Shown here one piece after another: positions 22,329-33,410 of a stretch of 64,000 nucleotides of DNA; the first letter of the stretch is position 1, and each line of letters opens with the position of its first letter. The position numbers and the translations under genes are program-made. Location of the stretch: the NCBI GenBank assembly GCA_035578155.1, contig JAPWDM010000062.1, positions 887,973 to 951,972 of the forward strand. The letters run 5' to 3'. The DNA comes from Brachynemurus nebulosus (lineage: Eukaryota > Arthropoda > Insecta > Neuroptera > Myrmeleontidae). The notes under the pieces were generated by a model. The model saw only the letters and a program-made list of their open reading frames with translations. It was not told the DNA's origin and did no database searches.

Positions 22329-22395
22329 AAAATGTGTTAATAAATAAATAGCACACCAATGTAAAATGTGTTAATAAATAAATAGCACACCAATG
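22329..22395. repeat. 34-bp tandem duplication ending at a start codon
   Basis: AAAATGTGTTAATAAATAAA and TAGCACACCAATG occur at 22329-22361 and again at 22363-22395. The final ATG of the second copy opens the recombinase frame; the ATG of the first copy is followed at once by TAA. Confidence 0.95.
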
Positions 22396-22503
22396 GATGT
22401 AGAAATAGCTGCAGAAGTTGCAATATCGGCGTTACTACCAACAAAATCAAAGAATTTGTACGAAATTGCCTACAAGAAATTCAGTGAGTGGTGCTCACCG
22501 TGA
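22393..22503 (+). pseudogene. N-terminal exon of a Crypton-like tyrosine recombinase gene
   Basis: ATG 22393 reads MDVEIAAEVAISALLPTKSK, then NLYEIAYKKFSEWCSP and a TGA at 22501. The layout of a small acidic start, a LLPxKSKxxYExAYxKFxxWC block and then the core-binding domain is that of insect proteins with a Crypton-derived integrase domain. The rest of the core-binding domain, normally next, was not found before 26050, so the gene lacks its middle or it lies in exons I could not recognise. A GTGAGT at 22484 could serve as a donor inside this block. Confidence 0.7.
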
Positions 22504-23057
22504 GCTAAAGTGTACGAAACACCGGGAAAGTACTTAAAATTTTGTTACATTCAAACCCAATCACTTAATTTTAATAACACTATTTAGTTTTAAAAAAAGA
22601 TAATTTTAGCTTTATCAAACAAATTAATAAAAAAAAATAAAACAAAATATTAATTAACAACATAAAACACATAATTAATAACATAAAACAAATAAAATTT
22701 ATTTCAGAAAATTTTTATTTTTGAGTATCGTAAGACATTTTTCAAAACAAAATATGACATGAAGATAGGTGCACGTATATGTGTATTGAGAACGGTATTT
22801 AAAGTGATAAATTTAGGAAGAAAATATTTTTTACACACACATACAATGTTTTTCAAATAAGTATTTGTTAATTATAAAATAAAAATAAACTTTACATATC
22901 ACTTTTGAACGAAAATTATCCAACTCATGAACTGTCATTTAAAATTTTCAACAATTAAAAGTAACCATTTTTTTCTTAAATTCAAATATTGACGTCATTG
23001 TGACGCAGTAGAAAACTTAACAGAAAAACGTATTTTAGGTTTGTTCCCTTACGAATA
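22504..23057. other. AT-rich stretch between recombinase pieces
   Basis: No coding for the missing middle of the recombinase is visible. Confidence 0.45.
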
Positions 23058-23275
23058 GGAAAGTGAATGTATTAAAAGAGAAAATCGTTCATAAGTCGTT
23101 CCTGTACACCAGAATTTCACAGTTCCTACTTTTTCCTTCCAACTGTAAAATTTAAATTTTTAAATTTATAAATAATATTCAGGAAAATTATAGTATATAA
23201 ATTTAAAAGAAATTAGTGATTTAAGTATTTTAAGTTAGTTTTTGATGTGTAAAATTTAAAACTTCAAAGAGTAAC
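23058..23275. repeat. Left member of a diverged direct repeat pair
   Basis: Shares GAAAAGTGAATGTATTA, TTCCTACTTTTTCCTTCCAA, AAATTTAAATTTTTAAATTT and a TTTAAAA..ATTAxTGATTT block in the same order with 25117-25386. The pair encloses both tandem arrays. Confidence 0.75.
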
Positions 23276-23325
23276 GACTTTGTACAAATGTTGGTTGAGC
23301 AGTAAGGTGCCGCGATTAAATAACT

Positions 23326-23480
23326 GTGGACAAAATAACTGCGACAAAATAACACTGGACAAAATAACCGAACGACAAAATAACTGCACGACAAAATAAC
23401 CGCACGACAAAATAACTGTGGACAAAATAATCGAACGATAAAGTAACTGTACGACAAAATAACCGAACAACAAAATAAAC
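23326..23480. repeat. 16-bp minisatellite
   Basis: About nine units of CGACAAAATAACYGNA. Because 16 is not a multiple of three, minus-strand frames cycle through short hydrophobic repeats that are not coding. Confidence 0.9.
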
Positions 23481-23772
23481 ATCTTTAATTTTATTATTCT
23501 TTTGAGTTAGGGTACATGCGACCGTGATATGATTAAGTGTTTTGTTTTGCTTCCAATATATAAAAGATGGCTAAATTGCAAAAGACCTTAGATGTTGGAA
23601 TTTAAACTATTGCATTTAAAAACGAATGTTAATGGGTGAAAACTATTGTATTTAAAAAGTTAAGCTTGGGAAACATTAGTCTGAAAGATCAAATAGTGGA
23701 TGATATAAAACCTAGGTAATAATGTTATATGTATGTTAGTTAAGTTAAGGTTATAAGTTTTTTTTTTTTTCA

Positions 23773-25006
23773 AATTTTAGGTAGATGATATAAAAACTAG
23801 GTGATGAGGTTAGTTAAGGTTAGGTTAGTTTAGTTAGTTTAGACAATATACTTCGACTTTGATATAAAAAATCATTAGGATAAGGTTATAGGTGGTGAGG
23901 TTAATTAAGGTTAGGTTAGTTTAGTTAGTGTTGATAATGTACTTCGACTTTGGTATAAAAACTAATTAGGTTATGGTGATAGGTGGTGAGATTAATTAAG
24001 GTTAGGTTAGTTTAGCTAGTTTTGAAAATATACTTCGACTTTGATATAAAAACTAATTAGGTTAAGGTTATAGGTGGTGAGGTTAGTTAAGGTTAGGTTA
24101 GTTTAGTTAGTTATGTCAATATACTTCGAATTTAATATAAAAACTAATTAGGTAAAGGTTATGGGTGGTGAGGCTAGTTAAGGTTAGGTTAGTTTAGTTA
24201 GTTTAGACAATATACTTCGAATTTGATATAAAAACTAATTAGGATAAGATTATAGGTGGTGAGGTTAGTTAAGGTTAGATTAGTTTAGTTATTTTTGACA
24301 ATATACTTCGACTTTGATATAAAAACTAATTAGGTTAAGGTTATAGGTGGTGAGGTTAATTAAGGTTAGGTTAGTTTAGTTAGTTTTGACAATATACTTC
24401 GACTTTGATATAAAAACTAATTAGGTTACGGTTACAGGTGGTGAGGTTAGTTAAGGTTAGGTTAGTTTAGTTAGTTTTGACACTATACTTCGACTTTGAT
24501 ATAAAAACTAATTAGGTTAAGGTTATAGGTGGTGAGGTTGGTTAAGGTTAGGTTAGTTTAGTTAGTTTTGACAATCTACTTCGACTTTAATATAAAAACT
24601 AATTAGGTTAAGGTTATAGGTGGTGAGGTTAGTTGAGGTTAGGTTGGTTCAGTTAGTTTTGACAATATACTTCGACTTTGGTATAAAAAACTAATTAGGT
24701 TAAGGTCATAGGTGGCGAGGTTAGTTAAGGTTAGGTTAGTTTAGTTAATTTTGGCAATATACTTCGACTTTGGTATAAAAGCTAATTAGGCTAAGGTTAT
24801 AGGTGGTGAGGTTAGTTAAGGTTAGGTTAGTTTAGTTAGTTTTGACAATATACTTTGACTTTGGTATAAAAACTAATTAGGTTAAGCTTATAGGTAGTGA
24901 GGTTAATTAAGGTTAGGTTAGTTTAGTTAGTATTGAAAATATACTTCGACTTTGGTATAAAAACTAATTAGGTTAAGATTATAGGTAGTGAGATTAGTTA
25001 CTATTT
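23773..25006. repeat. 91-bp satellite array, about 13 units
   Basis: The landmark ACTTCGACTTTGATATAAAA recurs at 23851, 23942, 24033, 24124, 24215, 24306, 24397, 24488, 24579, 24670, 24762, 24853 and 24944, a steady 91-bp period (one unit of 92). Each unit has AAGGTTAGGTTAGTTTAGTT, with two copies of TTAGG-type sequence. A diverged half-unit precedes the array from about 23700. Confidence 0.97.
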
Positions 25007-25116
25007 TTATAAGAAAAATTTTTTTAAAAATAGTTTGAAATTTACCGCTTGTTATTGGTTTTATAACTAAATGTCAGGATTATTAGATTTATAAAACGGT
25101 TAGTTCCCGGACCAGT

Positions 25117-25386
25117 AGAAAAGTGAATGTATTAGAGGAAAAAACTCGAAACTCGTTCTTGTACATCGAAATTTCAATTAGTTCACGTTCTTTTCGGTAG
25201 GCAAATATATAAATTAGAAGTGACTTCAGAATTCCTACTTTTTCCTTCCAAGTCTCAAATTTAAATTTTTAAATTTATCAATTATATTTACAAAAGTGAT
25301 TGTACATAAATTTAAAAAAAAATTAATGATTTTGAATAATTTAAGATTGTATTTGGTGTCTGAAATTTAAAATATCAGAGATTAAC
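25117..25386. repeat. Right member of the diverged direct repeat pair
   Basis: Counterpart of 23058-23275, longer by about 50 bases because of an insertion near 25165-25225. Confidence 0.75.
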
Positions 25387-25747
25387 CTGTTTAATTCAAT
25401 AAGCAGAAGGAAGCTGTTTATTTATAGCCTATTCACATTATTACATTAGCAGATTAAAAGAAAGTACGGGAACAGACCTAAATATGTATTTAGTGCAGAC
25501 AACTTCAGATTGTTTGATTTTGTTTTAAAATACAAACATAAGTATAACACAATAAAACGTCCACCTAAAAAAAAATTTATTTTAAATATTAATTTAACTT
25601 TAAATTAATATTTTTTATTTATTTTTATTTGTTTGGTGATATTATGGTTACGGTTTTTTAAAACTAAATAGTGTCATATCGTTAAAATTAAGTGATTGTG
25701 AGTTTTGTGTTATACTTAATTGGAGTGCTGCCTTACATTTCAACTAA

Positions 25748-26022
25748 AACAAATTTTGAATATTAAATTTTACGAAAATTATAGGTAAATCGCAATTTTT
25801 ATACTAATTTTCATTCGTTTTGGTTCATGTTTAATACACAAAGCTAGAAATTTTTAATCCTTTTCGTGTGGATGTTTTGTGAAACGATTTTAAGTGTTTT
25901 TTTCATATGAACAAATTAAATTTTGAATATTAAATTTTACGAAAACTAAACGTGAGCGCCAATTTTAATACTAATTTTCGTTCGTTTTGGGTCATGTTTA
26001 ATACATCAAAATAGAAATTTTC
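25748..26022. repeat. Tandem duplication of about 165 bp upstream of the recombinase exons
   Basis: TTTTGAATATTAAATTTTAC, ACTAATTTTC.TTCGTTTTGG and TCATGTTTAATACA occur at about 25755-25856 and 25920-26022. Confidence 0.8.
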
Positions 26023-26049
26023 ACAATTTTTCTTGTGCACATATACTAG

Positions 26050-26082
26050 GAAATTGCCGACAAAAATTATTTATTAATGAAG
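26050..26082 (+). pseudogene. Small internal exon of the recombinase gene
   Basis: Thirty-three bases between an acceptor (..CACATATACTAG) and a GTAAAA donor read EIADKNYLLMK, in phase with VALIVGIAGACRRDEL of the next exon. This joins the core-binding and catalytic domains in the family. The intron 26083-26143 is 61 bases, GT..AG. Confidence 0.7.
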
Positions 26083-26143
26083 GTAAAAATTTACATGTAT
26101 GCATATTTTATTTTCAATTATTAATATATTTTTAACTTTATAG

Positions 26144-26731
26144 GTGGCATTAATAGTGGGTATTGCCGGTGCTTGTCGTCGGGACGAACTTATCAAAATA
26201 ACAATTTTAGATATTGAAGATATGGGTGATTGTATAAAAATTTCTGTGCCGGATACAAAAACAAAAACTTCAAGAGAATTTGTTATAACCAAGGGAAATG
26301 TGTCAAAAATAAATATGCTTGATATTTTTAGAAAATATATGAACCTGCGACCACAAAATACGACACTCTCGTTTTTTTCTAACCCACAGACATGAAAAAT
26401 GTGTTTCGCGCCAGTGGGAATAAACACAATTGCAGAATTTCCAAAAAAAATTGCACAGTTTCTAAATTTACCTAATTGTGACCAATCTACTGGCCACTGT
26501 TTTACACGATCATCAGCTTCACTATTAGCCGACACTGGCGTAGATATATCGATACTTAAGCGCCATGGCGGGTGAAAATCTAGTACTGTTGCAGAGGGCT
26601 ACGTAGAAAATTCAGTTGAAAATACGAAAGAAATTTCAGTTAAAATATTAGGAAGAACAAAAGATTCTTTAGAAACATCTTCAAATGTGCAGGAAATTAC
26701 AAATAAAAGTAAAGAAAATTCTCCCCTTTAG
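26144..26731 (+). pseudogene. Catalytic domain of a Crypton-like tyrosine recombinase, two in-frame stops
   Basis: The 196-codon frame ends with TAG at 26729-26731 and carries the tyrosine recombinase signature: the first Arg in GACRRDEL, a beta region (KISVPDTKTKTSREFVI), a HxxR-type box at GHCFTRSSASLL, KRHGG, and the likely nucleophile in VAEGYVE. TGA codons interrupt it at 26393 and 26573; the second replaces the Trp usual after RHGG. In the HxxR box a Thr stands where the family has Arg (usual form GHCFRRSS). These losses would abolish activity. AATAAA signals follow at about 26760. Such genes are common in insects as Crypton transposons or domesticated derivatives. The stops favour a dead copy. 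Confidence 0.85.
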
Positions 26732-27381
26732 TAAAGTAAAAATTGTATTATTTATATTTATAATAAATAAAAATTCAATAAAAAATGGAAATACGATCTC
26801 AGTTCATTAAAAATTTGATATATTTATTAAAAAAAAATTCAAAATATAATATTTCTTTTAAATGGTTCATGAATAACCAACTATGACTTGCAGCGTCACT
26901 GTAGGAATGAAAATTGCTTATTTTTTTCACACATGAAAAAAAGTATCTAAGAACGAACCTACTGAGGATAATACTACTGATTATTTTGGTCTTCTTCTTC
27001 TTGAGTTTTGGGGTCCCGTGAGCCCATGAACTGATTTCCAGTGGATTATTGCCGTACTTGAAAAGTCATACCATTTACCTTTGTCATTCTATACTTCTAA
27101 AATAAAATCAAACCCATTAGCAATATACTGATAGACACAGGTTAATATAATTAATATTACTGATTCACTTGTATATAAATAGTTAAAATTTTGGTTCTCT
27201 TGTTTTTGCCATTTATTATTGTTGTTTACAAAACAACATGCATAATATTTTTTTCATAAACGTTTTTTGTTTTCGCTTTTATAGACTTTAATAATTTGAT
27301 TCATCTTTTACGTGTTGCTTTCTTTCGTGTTTTAAGTGGCTTTCCATTAACGAATTTTTTTTCCCAAAATAGCCTAGTTAT
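26732..27381. other. AT-rich sequence without recognised genes
   Basis: Only the polyadenylation signals of the recombinase are noted. Confidence 0.4.
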
Positions 27382-27572
27382 AAATCACCCTAACCGTTAT
27401 TTTTTTAAAATATTAGATAAATCAGCTTCAGTAATCAATTATATTAATCTCTATAAGAATTTCCTTTTGTCTTTTCTGCTGTTCTTTATTTTATTTTTGT
27501 GAAATTTTTTTTTTATTAAATATAAATTTTATTTAAAACTCTCTCTCTCTCTCGCTCTCTCTCTCTCTCTCG

Positions 27573-27646
<74 letters not shown>

Positions 27647-27806
27647 TTAAATAAAATTTATATTTAATAAAAAAAAAATTTTTCACAAAAATAAAATAAA
27701 GAACAGCAGAAAAGACAAAAGGAAATTCTTATAGAGATTAATATAATTAATTATTGAAGCTGATTTATCTAATAGTTTAAAAAAAATAACATGGTTAGGG
27801 TGATTT
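27382..27806. repeat. Large palindrome with a (CT)n(TA)n centre
   Basis: Arms at 27382-27537 and 27644-27806 are near-perfect inverse copies, from AAATCACCCTAACCGTTA through TTGTCTTTTCTGCTGTTC to TTTATTTAAAACT. The centre holds a CT run (27538-27583) followed by a TA run (27584-27643). Confidence 0.95.
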
Positions 27807-27844
27807 AACGGTTAGGGTAACGCTAACAATATAATGCTAATTTT

Positions 27845-28035
27845 TTATAAAATTTATATTTAATAAAAAAAAAAATTTTTCACAAAAATAAAATAAAGAA
27901 CAGCAGAAAAGACAAAAGGAAATTCTTATAGAGATTAATATAATTAATTATTGAAGCTGATTTATCTAATAGTTTAAAAAAAATAACATGGTTAGGGTGA
28001 TTTAACGGTTAGGGTAACGCTAACAATATAATATA
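27845..28035. repeat. Direct copy of the right palindrome arm
   Basis: About 190 bases (AAAATTTATATTTAATAAAA ... GGTTAGGGTAACGCTAACAA) repeat the segment 27648-27835 with very few changes. Further on CCTTTTAGTATTTTCAGTTA is duplicated at 28055 and 28086. Confidence 0.95.
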
Positions 28036-28344
28036 ATGTTAATTTTAGAATCCTCCTTTTAGTATTTTCAGTTACAATAATTTAGCCTTTTAGTATTTTC
28101 AGTTACAATTTTTTATGAACTTTAAGGCGAAAATATAATTTCACAGTATATATATCTGGTAAAATAGTGTTTTAAAGTCTTTTACAAGTACGAGGAAGCT
28201 GTGTGCCACACACTATTGGCTGCGTATTTTAATTTCAGTTTTAAAATGTACCTAAGTCATTTGTTTTTCTGTTTTCTCTTTTTCAGAGCACAACAATAAT
28301 GGTAATTGATATTTGAGGAAGATTTAGCTAAGAAAACTTTTCAC

Positions 28345-28560
28345 AGACCCCTGAAAAATTGAAAAATGGAACCCGTACAGTCGCTTTAGCCTTTGTTAAA
28401 TTTGGTAGGTTGTCTGAATTTCTTATAAATTATTTATTCTATGCTTTAAAAGGTTAATATTTTTTTGTTTATTTAACTATTTTTTTTTTTTTTTTATAGG
28501 AAACAACAAATGATGAGCCCTTCACATATGAAGTATTCAGAGGACCACCACATGAATAGC
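28345..28560 (+). other. Weak candidate for two short exons
   Basis: A stretch reading SQTPEKLKNGTRTVALAFVK ends at a GTAGGT donor (28404). A T-rich tract and TAG acceptor at 28499 precede ETTNDEPFTYEVFRGPPHE and a stop. The phases do not join cleanly, so this may be chance or a decayed gene. Confidence 0.2.
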
Positions 28561-30100
28561 GCTTGGAGCTTTCAGAGGTGAATCCGGCCCTGGATAAGGA
28601 GTTTTTTGGGTATCACTAAATCGCTGAACATGTCAAAATATACTTCAAAAAACAAACTTATTGAATTTTATTGGAAAAAAAATTTTTTTTTTAAATTTTA
28701 TATAGTTACCAGGGTATATTAAATAATATGTTTTTAGTAGTTAAAAACAATTTTTAAGGACATTACTGTTATTATAATCTTACATATTATGTAACTGTTT
28801 GTATTATACGCATATATCTATTTAAAAAAATTCATTTCTTTATAAAAACTATTTATCTACGACTACCACTAAATTGTTTATTGTACAAAATACTGTCTAG
28901 GTAAGCTGTTTTACATACAGCTGTATAAAATTTTGGACTATACACAAGCCTGTGTGTAAAGAACCACAGGTTGTTCCACTTTTATTAATATTTGTATTGT
29001 ACTTACACAAAATGAATATATTTTAGTAAAATATACTTTAATATTTTGTATTCGTACCAGATTTATAATATTTATTGTGAATTTATGTTGGCCGTAGATA
29101 AAGTTTAGTACGTAAGTCGTTTGTAAGGTATACTACACACGAGCGTAAATACACGAATGTTTAATATACAACTTACGACCTCATTGTATATATACTATTT
29201 GCATATTTTTTTGTTCATAACATTAGAATGCACATAAAAATCTTTGTCCTAATTTTGTTATCATTATAAAAAATCAGGTTTAGTAATGTTAATGTAATTT
29301 TTTAATGTTTTTTTTTTTTTTTTTTTTTTTTTAATTTTGTTAATTTTTCGCAATTTTTGCAAAGGACAAAATATTCACATAAGTTAAATTTAAAGTTTTG
29401 TAGCAATTTAAAGTAGGTATCAGTTGTAATTTATACTTTAAAAAGTATTCTATAACTTTTATAAAATTTCCATGTAAGTTGTACAATATAACAGAAAAAC
29501 GAAAGTTTTTTAAATTTTACTTTGTGTTATGATATGTGTATTGCAATTTTTGATCTGCCTTTGGCTCCCTTTCAACAGAAAGTTTGAAGGTATAGAAAAA
29601 CTAAATTGGCAATCTACATACTCAGTAAAAAAATTTTATATATAAAATTTTGGAGTTCATTTGGTCAAAAAATATTAATAATATTAGCTTTAATTTCTCT
29701 TATTTGTCCAAGTCTATAATATTCGAATGTTCGTATTTTATAAGAAAGAAGCTTGCTAAAATTTATTAAAACATTTCATTGAATATTTGCTAAAAATATT
29801 TGAGTGTCATATAATTTGAGAGGAAAGGGTAATTAGAACTAAATTTATTAATATTTTTTGGACCCAGGAAATTCAAGAATTTAATATAACATTTTTTTGC
29901 CGGGTAAGTAGATCTGGTTCACCCTGTACTGCAAAAGGTAAGTAAATTTAACAGGTATTTTTAATAACTATATGTGAATTTTACCAAAACCTACTAAGAA
30001 TTTTATTCAGAAATTTTACCATATTTAATGTAAATTTACATGGTATTTTTTCTGTGGAAATTTACCTAAAAATTTTACATTAATATAATAGTGAAGCTGT
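28561..30100. other. AT-rich sequence without recognised genes
   Basis: Several TTTACC motifs between 29935 and 30135 end at a CCGGACCGG sequence beside the (TA)n array, possibly a small element inserted next to it. Confidence 0.35.
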
Positions 30101-30143
30101 AACCAATGATTTTCAGGGTAATTTTACCGGACCGGTTTTTTTT

Positions 30144-30146
<3 letters not shown>

Positions 30147-30237
<91 letters not shown>

Positions 30238-30364
30238 CTGTCTGTCTATTTGTTCACGCTTCACACAAAAGCTACTGGACGGATTTTGATCAAATTTGGT
30301 GCTGTTGTGGTGACATACAATGATTAGAAAATTAGGAAGCTACATAACATCAAACTGAATTCAG

Positions 30365-30447
<83 letters not shown>
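30147..30447. repeat. Two (TA)n arrays around a 131-bp dispersed repeat fragment
   Basis: TA runs at 30147-30234 and 30366-30447 flank a segment with TTCACGCTTCACACAAAAGC, TACTGGACGGATTTTGATCA and AATTTGGT. The same segment occurs inverted at 33262-33385. Confidence 0.9.
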
Positions 30448-30448
<1 letters not shown>

Positions 30449-33260
30449 AACTGAATTATCCGACAATACATTCTGATGTTTATTTAGAAAATGCTGCAAA
30501 AGATACATAAGAATCTGACGACAAAATTAGCGTTATATTATATTATTTAGTCGTGATTGTGATTTTGTGCTCGTTGTATGCTCGCCATCCTCACTAAACA
30601 TGAATTGTAAATAGAGCACTATACGGTCATTAATATTGAACCGACTGTGATGTCAAGTTCTCCAAGTATCATCATTTATTTTACAAAAAAAAAATCATAT
30701 CTTATAATGTTCTTGCCGCACGTATTTTTACAAAACGTCTTACATAAAATAAATCAAGATTTATCAAGTCAGAAATTTTCAATCGACTTGGACGGGAGAT
30801 ATTTTAGTGAATAAATTCAACTTTGACTCTGCCTGGAAATAGAGCGTTACTAAGGACATCTTTAGGTATAATGTTTGATATGAACTATAGTCAAATTTTG
30901 CGTTAAGCCTATTTAGTAAGAGATTAGAGGCACCCAAGCTTCAAACAAACCTTCAGTTCTAACTATTAAAATTTATTTTATTAGAGTGACAAATAACAGT
31001 GACACACCAGGTTGAAGTAGTTGAAATTAAGGGGACATATACAGTTGTAGCGGGCGAAATAAGGACATTTTCTCGATTTTTTTTTTGCAACAGTAAAATA
31101 AATATTAATTTAAAAACTGTAAACGACGTCGACTAGTACATGTTTTGAAATACTTCTTACATTTTTTCATAAAAAAAATTTGAAAATAGCGGCCCTACAG
31201 CTATATTCAAAAACATTTCGTTAATATATTTTATTGCCTGGTCACTGACGCAAAGGTTGGTAAATATTTAAATTTAAAAAAAAAAATGGCGGTGATTTTA
31301 ACAAAAAATTCACCTCTTCAAGGTGTGAAATTTTCGATTATATTGCTCTAAAAAACTCTTCTTTAAAAAAATGAAAATCCATCCGTCAGCGACTAGCCAT
31401 TATAATTATAAAAATAAATAAGCAGTATAAATTTGGTATTGATCGGATTAATAGTTTTTTAGTAATCGTGTTCACCGCAAAGGTATTTAAAAAAACAAAA
31501 AATAGGATGATGACAAAATGATAAGTTTGTTTCTTTCCGATTCGGTGTTGATCGTTCGAAAGCTTATGTTCCAAAATTTCAAGGCCATATATTTTGAACA
31601 ATACAATACAATGGCGAAAGTCAACGTACCGCTTATATTTTACGGAGCGGAAGCTGTATGATTCAACGGCAGCTACACAGAAGCAGCCGCGGGCGCTACT
31701 TGATGTGGCACGCTATAAATAGCTATAACTTGGGCGGTCTAATGTTCCGATCGTTACGAAATTTGGTGAGAGTATTCTTGAGATAATACTTTTTCGACTA
31801 TCACAACTGTATATAACCCTTAATAAAAGAAAAACTGAAATATACTTTATTCTTAATAAAAAGGAGATCTCCCTTACTCTAGATGTGAAGCATCTTAAAG
31901 ATTATGTACATGCCAGTTATGTGTGTAGGTACCTTTTTCTCGAGTAATAAAAACGTAATAAATGCAATACATTTAATAATACATAATATTATTGAAAAGA
32001 TTGTGACTGACTACAAAAAAGAGTAAAATACATCTTAGAGCTACAACTCGCATAGTTTTGAGTGGTATATTGTCTCTTTAGTTCGCTGTTAGTTGCTTGC
32101 TTTACTGTGTTCTGTTCTGTTGTTATGTCTCATACTCATTCTATAACCATTTAAATCAATCATTTTTTATGTCAGTGTCACAGAGAGAAGTGAATGCTGT
32201 TTTTTCTTCATTCTTCGTTCTTTTTCGTTTGTGCTGTTTTGTTTTTTTTTGTCATCTCCTTTACCTCTTTAAGTTTGACAAACGACTGGGTGTTTACTGT
32301 ACAATGTGTTGCTTTTAGTCAGACATCTTTAGTTAGTGAAGTCTTAACCTCACATTTATCTTTCATAAACATGTCTTATTGCACAGTACCAGATTTATTT
32401 CTATAAAACGCGCATCTCGTTTTTATATTTTTATATATTTTATTTATATACACTATACAGGAATTATGTATGTATTGTATTATACGACAGTACTTGTATA
32501 CATACACTCACATATAAATATTAGATCTTTCGTGAAAGATTTATTCTATATAATGGAAGCATAGTAATTCTGAAATAAAAGAACATGATTAATATTGTAC
32601 ATTATTTAAAATATAAAAATGTTTGTGCATTTTAAAAATACATATTGATAACTGAATTTACCTTTTTTATATTTTTTATATTTATACAGGAACTTACATA
32701 AATATTCAAGTATGTTTGTTGTTAGCAGTTGACTAGTTTAATAGTTGACAGTATCCTAAGTCTTGATCTAAGTAATAAGTTATTACAACCGTCGTGCCAC
32801 CGGAGTAATGTTGTTTGAACTCGTCGCGTCTTGGCTCTGATGATGACTCCAAATATTATTAATGGGTTGTTTGATAATTTTGAGAACAAGTTCTCAATGA
32901 GGATCGCCACTTAATTTGGTTTACATATGTCGAATTAAGAAAAACGTACTTTAATTTAATTTGTTTACGTTAAATTAACAAACACGACTTTACTTGCCTT
33001 TTCACTGAGTTAAGGTATTTTTATCAGAAAATAAAAAAATTTGAATGATTTTCAACAATAGTTTTATTAACAATACAAATGGTCAATTACAAAATTAATA
33101 TTACGACGTTATTTTTATTAGTGTGTTCTAATTATTTTGGTATGCTCTACTTATATTAAAATTAATTAGCTTTCTACAAAAAAAATGTTGTCCTTTAGAT
33201 TTCTTTTGTTTCCAAATTATCATTAATGAAGGCGCCAGAAGCCTTGATGATTAGAGGGTG
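30448..33260. other. AT-rich sequence without recognised genes
   Basis: A GC-richer patch lies at about 31615-31730. The frames at 32097-32406 are Phe/Val/Cys-rich and without motifs. No LTR pair or gene could be supported. Confidence 0.4.
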
Positions 33261-33261
33261 A

Positions 33262-33385
33262 ATGGAAAGTTTGATGTTATATAACTTTCTAATCATTGTG
33301 TGTCACCACAACCACACCAAATTTAATCAAAATCCGTCCAGTAGTTTTTGTGTGAAGCGTGAACAAATAGACAGACAGTAAAAAA
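33262..33385. repeat. Dispersed repeat fragment (inverse of 30235-30360)
   Basis: TCACCACAACCACACCAAAT, CAAAATCCGTCCAGTAG and GTGAAGCGTGAACAAATAGA are the reverse complement of the 30.2-kb fragment with about 85-90% identity by eye. Confidence 0.85.
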
Positions 33386-33410
33386 ATTTAAAAATCTCTG
33401 TTTTGATATC

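Noticed and set aside
23230..23482. Two hydrophobic minus-strand frames rich in Phe, Cys and Ser
   Set aside because: They come from the 16-bp minisatellite read in successive frames; the period is not a multiple of three.
27800..28020. Vertebrate-type telomere repeats (GGTTAGGGT)
   Set aside because: Only two isolated copies per unit in unrelated sequence; not a telomere tract.
31900..32920. Possible LTR with a downstream TGG primer-binding-like site
   Set aside because: No second LTR, no gag or pol coding, and no clear TG..CA boundaries could be supported.
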